Below, piece after piece: positions 16,910-28,421 of a DNA stretch of 64,000 nucleotides; within the stretch, counting starts at the first letter, position 1; every line of letters begins with the position of its first letter. This stretch comes from Serinicoccus kebangsaanensis (GTDB lineage: Bacteria > Actinomycetota > Actinomycetes > Actinomycetales > Dermatophilaceae): positions 85,611 to 149,610 of the forward strand of contig NZ_VSLG01000008.1 in NCBI RefSeq assembly GCF_008919445.1, in the 5' to 3' direction. The notes beneath the pieces are model-generated. The model saw only the letters and a list, made by a program, of their open reading frames with translations, was not told the origin of the DNA and made no database searches. Both the position numbers and the translations under genes were made by a program.

Positions 16910-17713
16910 TCACAGGCTGAGCAGCGCGAGCGAGAGCACCATCACCACGGCCCCCAGGAAGAAGCCGACGAGCAGGTCCCGGCGGCGACGGGCATACCTC
17001 ATCGCGGTGGGCAGCAGCTCGACCACGCTGACCGCGATCATCATCCCGGCGACCAGCGCCAGCGACAGGTCCACCCATTCCAGCGGCAGCAGCACCCGCA
17101 GCGCGAGGTAGCCCAGCACGGCGCCCAGCGGCTCGGCCAGCCCGGAGAGGGCGGCCCACAGCATCGCCCGGGCACGGCTCCCGGTGGCTGCGTAGATCGG
17201 GGCGGCGACGACCATCCCCTCGGGCACGTTGTGGATCGCGATGGCGACGGCGAGGATCACCCCGCCCGTCGGGTCCTCGAGGGTGGAGACCAGCGTGGCC
17301 AGGCCCTCGGGCAGGTTGTGCAGGCCCACGACCGCCGCCAGCAGCAGGCCGGTGCGCAGCAGTCCCAGGTCGAGCGCGCCGGACCGGATGCGGCGCAGGT
17401 CCTCACCACCCCCGGCCTCGGCCGGGCTGAGCCGGTGCGGCATGAGGTGGCAGAGGAGGTGGACGAGCGCGGCCCCGACGGCCATCGCGCCGAGCACCCA
17501 GGCGAGCGCGGCCTGCTCACCCACGAGGTCGGCGAGAGCATCCAGCGCCGACGGGGCGATCTCGACGACGGAGATGGTGATCATCACCCCGGCCGCGAAG
17601 CACAGCGCCGCGGCCATCACGCCAGGATGCAGCGCCTGACGGCGCGTCCCGAGCCAGCCGCCGACACAGGTGGACAGGCCGGCCAGCACGGTGACGAGCA
17701 GCGCGAACGCCAC
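16910..17713 (-). CDS. ZIP-family divalent metal transporter
   Basis: A 267-residue membrane protein with eight predicted helices. The two metal-site helices carry [12 protein letters not shown] (near 130) and [14 protein letters not shown] (near 160), the paired HN-P-EG motifs of the ZupT branch of ZIP importers. Substrates in the family are Zn, Fe, Mn and others. The frame is open for another 190 codons upstream, but GTG 17713 is fixed by a perfect AGGAGG 6 nt before it. The clpB HAIR box lies just past its stop codon. Confidence 0.88.
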   Translation of the reverse strand: MAFALLVTVLAGLSTCVGGWLGTRRQALHPGVMAAALCFAAGVMITISVVEIAPSALDALADLVGEQAALAWVLGAMAVGAALVHLLCHLMPHRLSPAEAGGGEDLRRIRSGALDLGLLRTGLLLAAVVGLHNLPEGLATLVSTLEDPTGGVILAVAIAIHNVPEGMVVAAPIYAATGSRARAMLWAALSGLAEPLGAVLGYLALRVLLPLEWVDLSLALVAGMMIAVSVVELLPTAMRYARRRRDLLVGFFLGAVVMVLSLALLSL

Positions 17714-17770
17714 GTCGAACCTCCTCCTGGTGGCCGTGCGAAGTATGCCGGATCGCGACACCATGACGTC

Positions 17771-18286
17771 ATGGACCTCTCGGCAGCGCTCGGTGACATC
17801 ACGACCGTCGACGTGGACGCGGTGGTCAACGCCGCCAACTCGACCCTGCTCGGCGGCGGTGGCGTCGACGGGGCGATCCATGCCGCGGCCGGGCCGGAGC
17901 TGCTCGAGGAGTGCCGCCGGGTGCGGGCCGCCCGCTGGCACGACGGGCTCCCGGTCGGCGAGGCGGTGGCGACCGGCGCGGGGAGGATGCCGGCCCGCTG
18001 GGTGATCCACACCGTGGGGCCCAACCGGCATCGTGGCCAGACCGACCCCGACCTGCTGGCCTCCTGCTTTGGGCGCAGCCTGGAGGTCGCGCAGGAGATC
18101 GGTGCGCGGTCCGTCGCCTTCCCGGCGATCAGCGCCGGGGTCTACGGCTGGGATCCCGGCGAGGTGGCCGAGGTCGCCGTGGCGACGGTGCGGCATGCCG
18201 CGGACGCCGTGCCGGGTGTGCAGGAGGTGCGCTTCGTGCTCTTCGGCGAGGACGTGCTCGAGCACTTCGAGCGGGCGCTGGCGTGA
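17771..18286 (+). CDS. Macrodomain protein (O-acetyl-ADP-ribose deacetylase type)
   Basis: A 171-residue protein that is one macrodomain. It shows [33 protein letters not shown] (ADP-ribose binding; the Asn pair and catalytic Asp of the MacroD type), [22 protein letters not shown], and [14 protein letters not shown] (diphosphate loop). Members remove ADP-ribose or acetyl groups. The stop overlaps the GTG of the GNAT gene by 4 bp, so the pair forms an operon. Confidence 0.93.
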   Translation: MDLSAALGDITTVDVDAVVNAANSTLLGGGGVDGAIHAAAGPELLEECRRVRAARWHDGLPVGEAVATGAGRMPARWVIHTVGPNRHRGQTDPDLLASCFGRSLEVAQEIGARSVAFPAISAGVYGWDPGEVAEVAVATVRHAADAVPGVQEVRFVLFGEDVLEHFERALA

Positions 18287-18888
18287 GCCCACCGGACCTC
18301 ACCCACACCCCCGTGCTGCGTGGAGAGCTGGTCGAGCTGCGTCCGGTCACGCCCGCCGACGTCGCCCGGCTGCACGCGCTCATGGGTGACCTCGAGGTGT
18401 CCCGCCTGACGGGCTCGATCCACGCCGACGACGAGGTGGACGAGCTGCCCTGGAGCGTCGACCAGCTGCAGGCGATCTATGCCCGCTGGGCCACCGACGT
18501 GGACAGGGTGGTCTGGGCGGTGGTGGACCGCGAGAGCGACCAGGTGGTCGGCGAGAGCGTGCTGCTGGACCACGATCCCGGCAACGCCTCCATCGGGTTC
18601 CGGATCTGGATCAGCGGCGCCCGCGGGCGTGGGCTGGGCACGGAGGCGACCCGGCTGAGTGTGCGGCACGCGATCGAGGAGCTCGGGCTGCACCGGGTGG
18701 AGCTCGAGGTGTATGCCTTCAACCCCCGCGCGCGGCACGTCTACGAGAAGGTCGGTTTCGTGCTCGAGGGCACCAGGCGGGAGGCGCTGCGGTATGCCGA
18801 CGGCTGGGTCGACTGCCACGTCATGGGGCTGCTGGCGAGCGACTGGGCCGGTTCCCACGACGCCCAGCCCCCTCCCCCTGGGGAGTGA
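18283..18888 (+). CDS. GNAT-family N-acetyltransferase (RimJ/RimL type)
   Basis: A 201-residue acetyltransferase. [24 protein letters not shown] is a typical RimJ/RimL start, and [60 protein letters not shown] contains the acetyl-CoA pyrophosphate loop (RGRGLGTEA) and the C-terminal GF-EG turn. The target is not evident. The TGA stop falls inside palindrome copy 2, so the repeat sets the C-terminus (DAQPPPPGE). Confidence 0.88.
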   Translation: MSPPDLTHTPVLRGELVELRPVTPADVARLHALMGDLEVSRLTGSIHADDEVDELPWSVDQLQAIYARWATDVDRVVWAVVDRESDQVVGESVLLDHDPGNASIGFRIWISGARGRGLGTEATRLSVRHAIEELGLHRVELEVYAFNPRARHVYEKVGFVLEGTRREALRYADGWVDCHVMGLLASDWAGSHDAQPPPPGE

Positions 18889-18953
18889 CCACGGCATAGC
18901 ACAACCCTCATCGGCAAACTTCCCGATGGAGGTTGTGCTATCCCGTGGTCACT
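18884..18953. repeat. Dispersed intergenic palindrome, copy 2 (extended 31-bp imperfect arms)
   Basis: The arms extend to AGTGACCACGG on the left and CCGTGGTCACT on the right with only three mismatches in the core. The loop CAAACTTC is the reverse complement of the GAAGTTTG loop of copy 5, so this copy has the opposite orientation. It supplies the stop codons of both convergent flanking genes (GNAT TGA 18886-18888; MFS stop 18938-18940). Confidence 0.9.
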
Positions 18954-20197
18954 TCCGGAGGGGAGGGGGCAGACGGTGCGGGAGACGCCGCTCGGGCGAG
19001 GGTCTCGGGGGCGCGGAGCCAGACCAGCCCACCCAGGACGCACACCACCCCGGTCACCGCGAGGGCCGTCCCGAAGCCGACGAGGTCGACCACCAGGCCG
19101 GTCAGCACCGGCCCGACGATCACCCCGGCGTCGGTGACCATCTGGTAGGTGGACAGCACGGTGCCGCCGTTGCGCTCCTGCCCGACGATGTCCGCCAGCG
19201 CGGCCTGCTCCGACGGGTTGACGAAGCCGGCGCCGATGCCGGAGACGAAGCTCAGCACCAGCAGGACCAGCAGTGACGTGGTCGCCCCCAGCCCGGGCAG
19301 CAGGCTCAGCCCGAGGCCTCCGAGCGCCAGGCCGGAGATGATCATCCCGGCGATGATGAGCGGTCGGCGGCCGACCCGGTCGGAGAACCGCCCGGTGACC
19401 TGCAGCGTGATCGCCGTGCCCAGCGCCGCGGTCGTCAGCGTCGCGCCGGCCACCCACGTCTCGTCGCGCACCGCGGCGGCCAGCAGCGGGATCACCGCCA
19501 TCCGGACGCCGAGGTTGGCCCACCCGTTCGCCACCCCGCACGCCAGCACGGCACGGTATGCCGGGTTCCCCAGCGCCTCCCGCACCGTCAGGACGGGGCG
19601 GTCGGCCTCCCCCGGTGGCGGCCGCAGCCGCGCTCCCCCGAGCCCGACGCCCACGACGAGCGCGGCGACGACCAGGGCGACGGCATACACGACGAAGGGC
19701 AGGCGCATCCCCCACCCGGCGAGGAGGCCGCCGATGACCGGCCCCACCATGCTGCCGATGATGAACGCGCTGCCCCACAGCGAGGACACGCGACCGCGGA
19801 TGCCCGGCGGCGCGAGCCGCACCAGCAGCGCGATCGCGGAGATGGTGAACATCGTCGACCCCAGGCCACCCAGCCCGCGGAAGACGAGCAGCTGCCAGTA
19901 GCTCTGCGCGAACGCGGTGGCCAGCGACGAGGCGGCGACGACGAGCAGCCCGGTGAGGTAGACCGGCCGCTCGCCCAGCCGCTGCACGAGCCGGCCGCCC
20001 GCGGGCGCGAAGACGAGCCGGCAGAAGGCGAAGGCGGAGACGACGATGGTGGCGGCCGTGGCCCCCACGTCGAAGGACCGCGCGAAGCCCGGCAGCACGG
20101 GCGAGACCAGCCCGAAGCCGACGGCGATGACGAAGGAGGCGCCGACGAGGATCCAGACCTCGGACGGTATGCGGATCCGCTCGGTCGTGGCGCTCAC
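18938..20197 (-). CDS. MFS transporter (drug-efflux type)
   Basis: A 419-residue protein with twelve helices. It starts SEVWILVGASFVIAVGFGLVSPVLPGFARSFDV, carries motif A RLVQRLGERPVYLTG near 73 and motif A' GRFSDRVGRRPLII near 275. This resembles proton-driven multidrug exporters. GTG 20197 overlaps the upstream ATPase gene by 4 bp, so the two form an operon in which the ATPase/HTH protein comes first. Its last codons and stop lie inside palindrome copy 2. Confidence 0.87.
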   Translation of the reverse strand: MSATTERIRIPSEVWILVGASFVIAVGFGLVSPVLPGFARSFDVGATAATIVVSAFAFCRLVFAPAGGRLVQRLGERPVYLTGLLVVAASSLATAFAQSYWQLLVFRGLGGLGSTMFTISAIALLVRLAPPGIRGRVSSLWGSAFIIGSMVGPVIGGLLAGWGMRLPFVVYAVALVVAALVVGVGLGGARLRPPPGEADRPVLTVREALGNPAYRAVLACGVANGWANLGVRMAVIPLLAAAVRDETWVAGATLTTAALGTAITLQVTGRFSDRVGRRPLIIAGMIISGLALGGLGLSLLPGLGATTSLLVLLVLSFVSGIGAGFVNPSEQAALADIVGQERNGGTVLSTYQMVTDAGVIVGPVLTGLVVDLVGFGTALAVTGVVCVLGGLVWLRAPETLARAASPAPSAPSPPEVTTG

Positions 20198-21300
20198 CCG
20201 CGCCTCAGGTGCTCGCGCAGGTAGGGGAGCGCGACGTCCACCAGGCCGTGCCCGGCGGGAGCGATCAGCTCCCGGTCGATGAGTCGGCTCCGGACCACGT
20301 TGCCGTGCTGCTTGCTGACGCCGAGCCGCGCCGCGACCTCGCCGGTCGAGGAGGGTCCGTCGTCGGCCGCCATCGCCCGCAGGTAGTCGAGCTGGCCCTG
20401 CGGCACCTGGCGCAGTGCGGGCGTGTGGACCAGCCGGCTCATCCGGTCCACCACGAGGGGCAGCGTGGTCCCGACGTCGGTGGCGGTGATGACCTCGTCG
20501 TCTCCGGCGGCGCGCCAGGCCTGGTAGCCGACGAGCTGCAGCAGGTAGGGGTAGCCGTGGGCGATCTCGCTCAGCCGCTCCGCGCCCTCGGGGCTGATCA
20601 CCCGCCCCGCCTCGCGCACCGTCCGGACGGCGGCGTCCCGGACCTCGTCGTGGCGCAGCGGGGTGAGGTCGACCCGCTCGGCCCGCCGCAGGAAGGTGGA
20701 CCCCTGCTGGTCGAGCAGCGTGCCGATGCCCACCGGCAGCCCGGCCCCGACGAAGGCGACCTCCCGCTCGTCGCGCAGCAGGTGCTGGTATGCCGACGCG
20801 AGCCGGGCCACGTCGTCGATCGGTGCGGCCTGCACCTCGTCGAGGGTCAGCAGCACGCCGGTGCCGTGCGACTCGGCGATCTCGGTCAGGCGCTCCAGCA
20901 TGCTGCCCACGCTCTGGCTGGCGGGATAGGTCTGCGAGATCTCGGTCGACACCGATCCCACGGGGCCGATCCCGGCGCCGGTCACCCGGCGCTGCTCGGC
21001 CCCGGGGTCGTGCTCGGCCAGCCGGGCGGGCAGGAGCGTGCGCTCCAGCTCGGCCAGGAGCCCCGGACCCTCGGGCAGCCGCAGCACGTGCCAGCCGCGT
21101 GTCCGGGCGCGCTCCTCCAGCTCGTTGAGCACGACGGTCTTGCCCATCCCCCGGGCACCGCTGACCAGGATGGACCGCATCGGCGAGCCCGGGCCCTCGT
21201 CGAGCGCGACGTCGAACTCGTCCAGCAGGTCACCGCGCCCGACCACGACGCGTGGGCTGGCGCCGAAGCTGGGGCGGAAGGGGTTGCCGCGCCTCGTCAC
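20194..21300 (-). CDS. AAA/STAND-type ATPase with C-terminal winged helix
   Basis: A 368-residue cytoplasmic protein. Walker A GARGMGKT lies at residues 48-55 and Walker B LLTLDEVQ near 160. The C-terminal segment SSTGEVAARLGVSKQHGNVVRSRLIDRELI is a winged helix-turn-helix. This fits the archaeal-ATPase-like group often annotated as ATP-binding protein. The role is unknown; in this operon it could sense a signal for the MFS exporter or act as a DNA-binding switch (inference). GTG 21300 has GAGGA 7 nt upstream. The promoter region carries a TATAAC -10 and an AT-rich inverted repeat. Confidence 0.78.
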   Translation of the reverse strand: MTRRGNPFRPSFGASPRVVVGRGDLLDEFDVALDEGPGSPMRSILVSGARGMGKTVVLNELEERARTRGWHVLRLPEGPGLLAELERTLLPARLAEHDPGAEQRRVTGAGIGPVGSVSTEISQTYPASQSVGSMLERLTEIAESHGTGVLLTLDEVQAAPIDDVARLASAYQHLLRDEREVAFVGAGLPVGIGTLLDQQGSTFLRRAERVDLTPLRHDEVRDAAVRTVREAGRVISPEGAERLSEIAHGYPYLLQLVGYQAWRAAGDDEVITATDVGTTLPLVVDRMSRLVHTPALRQVPQGQLDYLRAMAADDGPSSTGEVAARLGVSKQHGNVVRSRLIDRELIAPAGHGLVDVALPYLREHLRRG

Positions 21301-21338
21301 CGGTCATTTCCTCCTCGGGTCAGCGGGCTGTTTCATCT

Positions 21339-21378
21339 GTTATACCAGCCTCGGTGAGTTTTACTTGTTTTACTCACC
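21339..21378 (-). promoter_or_regulatory. Promoter and AT-rich inverted repeat of the ATPase/MFS operon
   Basis: On the minus strand a -10 TATAAC (21344-21339) lies 38 nt before GTG 21300. Upstream is the inverted repeat GGTGAGT-N12-ACTCACC (21353-21359 and 21372-21378), whose centre holds two copies of AGTAAAAC. It overlaps the end of the ammonia-lyase gene. Strong AT content in a very GC-rich region suggests an operator. Confidence 0.5.
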
Positions 21379-22335
21379 CAGGAGCTCGGCATACCGCCGG
21401 ACGTCCACGTTGCCCCCGGTGAGCACCACGCCGACGCGCTCCCCCGGGCGGACCGGGACCGCGCCGCTGCGCAGACCGGCCAGCCCGAGCACCCCGGTCG
21501 GCTCCACCACCTGCTTCAGCGTGCCGGCCACCAGACGCATCGCCTGCACCAGCTCGGCGTCGGTCGCGGTCACGACCTCCTCCACCCCCGACGCCAGGAT
21601 CGGGAAGGTCAGCTCGCCCAGATGCTGCGTCTGCGCCCCGTCGGCGATGGTGACCGGCGTCTCGATGTGGACGATCCGACCCTCCTGCAGGGATCGGCGG
21701 GCGTCGTCCCCGGCGGCCGGCTCGACGCCGTAGATCCGGACACCCGGCGAGAGCTCGCGCGCGGCCAGGATCGACCCGGACAACAGACCTCCGCCGCCGA
21801 GCGGGGTCACGAGCACGTCGAGCGGCCCGGCGTCCTCGACGAGCTCCTTGACCGCGGTGCCCTGACCGGCGATGACGTGCGGATGGTCGTAGGGCGGGAC
21901 CACCGTCGCCCCGGACTCCGCGGCCAGGTCGGCACCGATCTGCTCCCGGTCCTGGGTGTAGCGGTCGTAGCGGACCACCCGCGCCCCGTAGCCCTGGGTC
22001 GCCTCGACCTTGAGCTGCGGGGCGTCGTGCGGCATGACGATGGTGGCGGGTATGCCCAGCTCCCGGGCCGCGAGCGCGACCGCCTGCGCGTGGTTGCCCG
22101 AGGAGTAGGCCACGACGCCGGCCCGTCTGCTCGCGGCGTCGAGGGCGGAGAGCGCCGTGTAGGCCCCACGGAACTTGAAGGCGCCCACCCGCTGGAGGTG
22201 CTCGGCCTTGAGCAGCACGCTCGCGCCGACCTCCTCGTCCAGCCGCCGGGAGGTGAGGACGGGGGTCCGGTGGGCGACGCCGGCGATCACGGCCGCGGCC
22301 GCCTCGACGTCGGCATACGAGAGCGGCGCGGTCAT
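21370..22335 (-). CDS. PLP-dependent threonine/serine ammonia-lyase family enzyme
   Basis: A 321-residue fold-type II PLP enzyme. The PLP lysine lies in GAFKFRGAYTAL near residue 55, followed by SSGNHAQAVALAARELGIPATIVMP and the phosphate-binding GGGGLLSG near 184. There is no C-terminal ACT-like regulatory domain, so it belongs to the short group that includes serine racemase and catabolic threonine or hydroxyaspartate ammonia-lyases. ATG 22335 (MTAPLSYADVEAAAAVI) is the natural start; the frame is open beyond it. It is divergent from the redox lipoprotein gene. Confidence 0.88.
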   Translation of the reverse strand: MTAPLSYADVEAAAAVIAGVAHRTPVLTSRRLDEEVGASVLLKAEHLQRVGAFKFRGAYTALSALDAASRRAGVVAYSSGNHAQAVALAARELGIPATIVMPHDAPQLKVEATQGYGARVVRYDRYTQDREQIGADLAAESGATVVPPYDHPHVIAGQGTAVKELVEDAGPLDVLVTPLGGGGLLSGSILAARELSPGVRIYGVEPAAGDDARRSLQEGRIVHIETPVTIADGAQTQHLGELTFPILASGVEEVVTATDAELVQAMRLVAGTLKQVVEPTGVLGLAGLRSGAVPVRPGERVGVVLTGGNVDVRRYAELLGE

Positions 22336-22406
22336 GACCGAAAGCCTGCGACACCCGTAAGGAATCGGCAACACCGTTCCCCGCCGGCCCCGAGCAGGCT
22401 GGAGCC

Positions 22407-23021
22407 ATGACACGCACCCCAGTGACCACGATCGCCGCGCTCGCCACCGCCCTGGTGCTGGCCTCCTGCGGCAGCACCGATGCCGGGTCGGGCGACGAGG
22501 CCTCCCCGGCGTCGACCTCCGAAGACATGGCCTCCGAGGAGATGGACGACGAGATGGCCTCCGAGGACACGGACGACGACATGGCCTCAGAAGACATGGA
22601 CGACGACATGGCCTCAGAAGACATGGACGACGACATGACCTCCGAGGACGACATGGACGAGGGCGAGGAGATGGATGAGGAGGGCGAGCAGGCGATGCCG
22701 ATGAGCGGCTACGTCGACCACGGCGCCTATGCCGCGGACCCCGCCGCCTACCACCAGGACGGGCAGCCCGTCGTGCTCTTCTTCCACGCCGACTGGTGCC
22801 CGGACTGCCGCGCCACCGACGAGAGCCTCACGACGGACGGTGTGCCCGAGGGCCTCACCGTCGTCAAGGTCGACTACGACACCATGACCGACCTGCGGCA
22901 GACCTATGGCGTGACCCAGCAGCACACCTTCGTCCAGGTCGACGCCGAGGGCGCGGAGCTCGGCACCTGGACCGGCGTCACCACCGGCGAGGAGATCCTG
23001 GCTCAGACCGAGGGCTCCTGA
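22407..23021 (+). CDS. Thioredoxin-like lipoprotein with acidic nine-residue repeats
   Basis: A 204-residue secreted lipoprotein. The signal ends LVLASCG, then come five copies of a 9-residue unit MASEDMDDD (22527-22661), then a thioredoxin fold with the active site FFHADWCPDCRATDE near residue 130. The CPDC redox pair and the position directly before a CcdA-like gene (1 bp gap) suggest extracellular disulphide reduction with electrons passed through the membrane partner. The acidic Met-rich repeats could bind cations or act as a spacer (inference). Confidence 0.82.
   Translation: MTRTPVTTIAALATALVLASCGSTDAGSGDEASPASTSEDMASEEMDDEMASEDTDDDMASEDMDDDMASEDMDDDMTSEDDMDEGEEMDEEGEQAMPMSGYVDHGAYAADPAAYHQDGQPVVLFFHADWCPDCRATDESLTTDGVPEGLTVVKVDYDTMTDLRQTYGVTQQHTFVQVDAEGAELGTWTGVTTGEEILAQTEGS
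22527..22661 (+). repeat. In-frame tandem repeat, five 27-bp units
   Basis: Units at 22527, 22554, 22581, 22608 and 22635 each encode a variant of MASEDMDDD. Units 3 and 4 are identical at DNA level, indicating recent slippage or duplication. Copy number is likely to vary between strains. Confidence 0.9.
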
Positions 23022-23022
23022 G

Positions 23023-23760
23023 TTGCTGGCGCTGCTGGGCGCTCTGGTGGCGGGCGTCCTGACCACGCTCGCTCCGTGCGTGCTCCCGCTGCTGCCGGTC
23101 ATCGTCGGCGGCTCGCTGGCCAGCGACGCCTCCCCGGCCGCCCAGCGCCGGCGCGCGGTCGTGGTGGCCGGCTCGCTGAGCCTGTCGGTCGCCGCCTTCA
23201 CCCTCCTGCTCAAGGGCACCACGGCCCTCATCGGGGTGCCACCGGGGGTCTGGCGCTGGCTCTCCGGAGGGATCCTGCTCGCCCTGGGCGCGGCGATGCT
23301 CCTCCCGGCCGCGTGGGAGCGCGCCAGCGCCGCCCTGCGGCTCGCCTCGCGCAGCCAGGCGGGCCTGCGCTCGGCGCGTCGGCGTGAGGGGGTGGTCGGC
23401 CAGGTCCTCACCGGCGCCGCCCTCGGCCCGGTCTTCTCCTCCTGCAGCCCGTTGTATGCCTACGTCGTGGTGACGGTGCTCCCCGCCGAGCCCGGCTACG
23501 GGCTGGCCCTGCTCACGGCATACTGCCTCGGTCTCGGGGGCACCCTGCTGGCCGTCGCGATCGCCGGCCAGTCGCTCGTCCGGCGGCTGGGCTGGGCGGC
23601 CGACCCCCGCGGCTGGCTGCAGCGCAGCCTCGGCCTGGTCTTCGTCCTCGTCGGTCTCGTGGTCGGCCTGGGCTGGGACCGTGACCTGCAGGCGTGGATC
23701 CTCGAGCACTCGCCGGTCGCCCCGTGGGAGCTGGACTCCGGCTTCATCCCGGAGCTCTGA
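23023..23760 (+). CDS. CcdA/DsbD-like membrane thiol transporter
   Basis: A 245-residue protein with six predicted helices. The first helix has LAPCVLPLLPVIVGG and the fourth GPVFSSCSPLYAYVV, placing one Cys in each of the two redox helices as in CcdA/DsbD. It would carry reducing equivalents from cytoplasmic thioredoxin to the preceding CPDC lipoprotein. TTG 23023 is used as start, one base after the upstream stop codon, which implies translational coupling. No cytochrome c maturation genes are nearby. Confidence 0.85.
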   Translation: MLALLGALVAGVLTTLAPCVLPLLPVIVGGSLASDASPAAQRRRAVVVAGSLSLSVAAFTLLLKGTTALIGVPPGVWRWLSGGILLALGAAMLLPAAWERASAALRLASRSQAGLRSARRREGVVGQVLTGAALGPVFSSCSPLYAYVVVTVLPAEPGYGLALLTAYCLGLGGTLLAVAIAGQSLVRRLGWAADPRGWLQRSLGLVFVLVGLVVGLGWDRDLQAWILEHSPVAPWELDSGFIPEL

Positions 23761-23797
23761 GCGGGCGGCGCCACCATGACAGCGGCCAGTCCTTTTC

Positions 23798-26516
<2,719 letters not shown>

Positions 26517-26532
26517 CGGATCGCCGTCGGCA

Positions 26533-26579
26533 CGACGCACGCCCCTCCCGGCCTCGGCGGCCAGGAGGGGCGTGCGTCG
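26533..26579. terminator. Bidirectional terminator between katG and the sensor kinase
   Basis: A 16-bp stem (CGACGCACGCCCCTCC with 26564-26579) closing a 15-nt loop that can itself fold (GGCC/GGCC). It lies between convergent genes, 16 bp past the katG stop and 9 bp past the kinase stop. Confidence 0.88.
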
Positions 26580-26588
26580 CTCCCGGGC

Positions 26589-27617
26589 TCATCGGCCGGG
26601 TGGTGGGTCGTACGCCGTCGGCAGCTGCACCGTGACCCGGCACCCGGGACCGTGGTTGCGCAGGTCGATCGACCCGCCGGCCTCCTCGACGAGGGCGCGC
26701 GCGATGGTCAGCCCGACACCGGCTCCCGTCCCGGAGGCCGCGGTGCGCGCGGTCCCGCCGCGCCAGCCGGGCTCGAAGACCCGCTCCAGGTCCTCGGGGC
26801 GCAGACCGCCGCAGGTGTCGTCGACGGTGAGCCGGGCCAGGCCGTCCCGCTCACCGACGGCGACGACCACCTCGCGGCCCGAGGGCGTCTCCCGCACGGC
26901 GTTGCTGACGACGTTGGCGACGACGCGCTCCAGCTGTGCGGCCACGCCGTCGACGGGCACCGGACCCGAGGCGTCCAGCCGCACGCGCACCCCACCCTCC
27001 TCGGCCACCGGCTGCTGGCCGGCGACCACCCCGTCGGTGAGCTCGGCCAGGTCGAGGTGTGCCGCCTCACCTCCTCCGGGACCGGAGCGGATGCGCGACA
27101 TCTCCAGCAGGTCGTCCACCATGCCGGTCATCCGGTCGGCCTCGGACCGCAGCCGCCGGTGGTAGTCGTCGGGGTCCGCGGCCACCCCGTCCTCGAGCGC
27201 CTCGGCCATCACCCGGATGGCGGACAGCGGCGTGCGCAGGTCGTGCGAGGCCCACGTCACCATCTCCTGCCGGCTGCGGGCCAGGGCGAGCTCGCGCTGC
27301 TCGTCGGCCAGCCGCTGCTGGGCCCGCCGGTCGAGCCGGCGGACGCTGCGGAAGAGCAGCACGCCGATGGCGAGCGCGACCGGGGCGGCGGCGAGCAGGA
27401 CCAGGGAGATCAGGGCCGAGTCGTGCTCGGAGAGGAACATCGCCCGGGTGGTGACGACGACCCCGGCCGCGATGCTGGCGACGCCCACCACCGGCCCGAG
27501 CAGGGTCGCGGCCGCCGGCGACCGGCGCGCGACGAGCAAGGTCACCCCGGCGCCCACGAGCCCCACCGCACCCGCCGTCCCGGCCGCGAGGGTGATCGCC
27601 TCCAGCTCAGGCCTCAT
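26589..27617 (-). CDS. Sensor histidine kinase (OmpR-system partner)
   Basis: A 342-residue membrane kinase. About four hydrophobic helices occupy residues 8-108, then the dimerisation helix with WASHDLRTPLSAIRVMAEALEDG (phospho-His near 144) and an ATPase domain with NVVSNAVRETP (N box), DDTCGGLRPEDLERVFEPG (G1) and GVGLTIARALVEEAGG (G2). There is no sizeable extracellular domain, so it may sense the membrane itself. Its start overlaps the response-regulator stop by 11 bp. The signal is unknown. Confidence 0.9.
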   Translation of the reverse strand: MRPELEAITLAAGTAGAVGLVGAGVTLLVARRSPAAATLLGPVVGVASIAAGVVVTTRAMFLSEHDSALISLVLLAAAPVALAIGVLLFRSVRRLDRRAQQRLADEQRELALARSRQEMVTWASHDLRTPLSAIRVMAEALEDGVAADPDDYHRRLRSEADRMTGMVDDLLEMSRIRSGPGGGEAAHLDLAELTDGVVAGQQPVAEEGGVRVRLDASGPVPVDGVAAQLERVVANVVSNAVRETPSGREVVVAVGERDGLARLTVDDTCGGLRPEDLERVFEPGWRGGTARTAASGTGAGVGLTIARALVEEAGGSIDLRNHGPGCRVTVQLPTAYDPPPGR

Positions 27618-28323
27618 CGTCGGCCTCCTGGGTCGCCCGGTCCCAGCGGTATCCCTGGCCCCAGACCGTGGACAGCCGCGTCGGGCGCGAGGGGTCGGAC
27701 TCCACCTTCTCCCGCAGCCGGCGCACGTGCACGGTGACGGTGGACCGGTCCCCGACCTCCCATCCCCACACCTCGCGCAGCAGGTCGTCGCGGTCGAGCA
27801 CGACGCCGGGGTGGGTCATCAGGTGCACCAGCAGGTCGAACTCGCGGCTGGTCAACGACAGCTCCGAGCCGCCCAGCACGGCCCGCCGGGCACCCCGATC
27901 GACCACCAGGTCCCCGTCGCGCACGGTGCCGGCCGGCGGCTCGGCGCCGGCCGGGAGTCCGTGGGCGCGCCGCAGCAGCGCCTGCACACGCAGCACCAGC
28001 TCACGGGCGCTGAAGGGCTTGGTCACGTAGTCGTCGGCACCGACCTCCAACCCGGCGATCCGCTCCTGCTCGCTCGCCCGGGCGGTCAGCATGAGGACGG
28101 GGACGTTCGGGTCCACGGCCCGGATCCGCCGGAGCACCTCGAAACCGTCGATCCCCGGGATCATCAGGTCGAGCACGACGGCGGCGGGGCGCAGGTCGGG
28201 GAACGCGCGCACCGCCACCAGCCCGTCGCTCGCCTCGTGCGTGGGCAGCCCGGCACGGTGCAGGTAGGCGCAGACCACCTCCCGCACCGTCGCCTCGTCC
28301 TCGACGACCAGCACCGTGCTCAC
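27607..28323 (-). CDS. OmpR/PhoB-family response regulator
   Basis: A 238-residue regulator. The receiver has VVEDEATVREVV, phospho-acceptor Asp in AVVLDLMIPGIDGFEVL near residue 52, and Lys in ADDYVTKPFSARELVLRV. The C-terminal winged helix is LSLTSREFDLLVHLMTHPGVVLDRDDLLREVWGWEVGDRSTVTVHVRRLREK. It partners the kinase at 26589. The frame is open upstream of GTG 28323, but TACCCT exactly 6 nt before that codon marks a leaderless start. Confidence 0.93.
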   Translation of the reverse strand: MSTVLVVEDEATVREVVCAYLHRAGLPTHEASDGLVAVRAFPDLRPAAVVLDLMIPGIDGFEVLRRIRAVDPNVPVLMLTARASEQERIAGLEVGADDYVTKPFSARELVLRVQALLRRAHGLPAGAEPPAGTVRDGDLVVDRGARRAVLGGSELSLTSREFDLLVHLMTHPGVVLDRDDLLREVWGWEVGDRSTVTVHVRRLREKVESDPSRPTRLSTVWGQGYRWDRATQEADDEA

Positions 28324-28329
28324 ACCGGG

Positions 28330-28335
28330 AGGGTA
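28330..28335 (-). promoter_or_regulatory. Candidate leaderless -10 element of the response regulator
   Basis: TACCCT on the minus strand, 6 nt before GTG 28323, within a GCATACC motif copy. Confidence 0.45.
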
Positions 28336-28421
28336 TGCGCTCGCGCTGCCCGGAGTCCTTACCGTTCCCTGACGGAGGCGTGGGAGCGGCCGGGCCACGA
28401 CGTCGGCTAGGTTCGACACCC

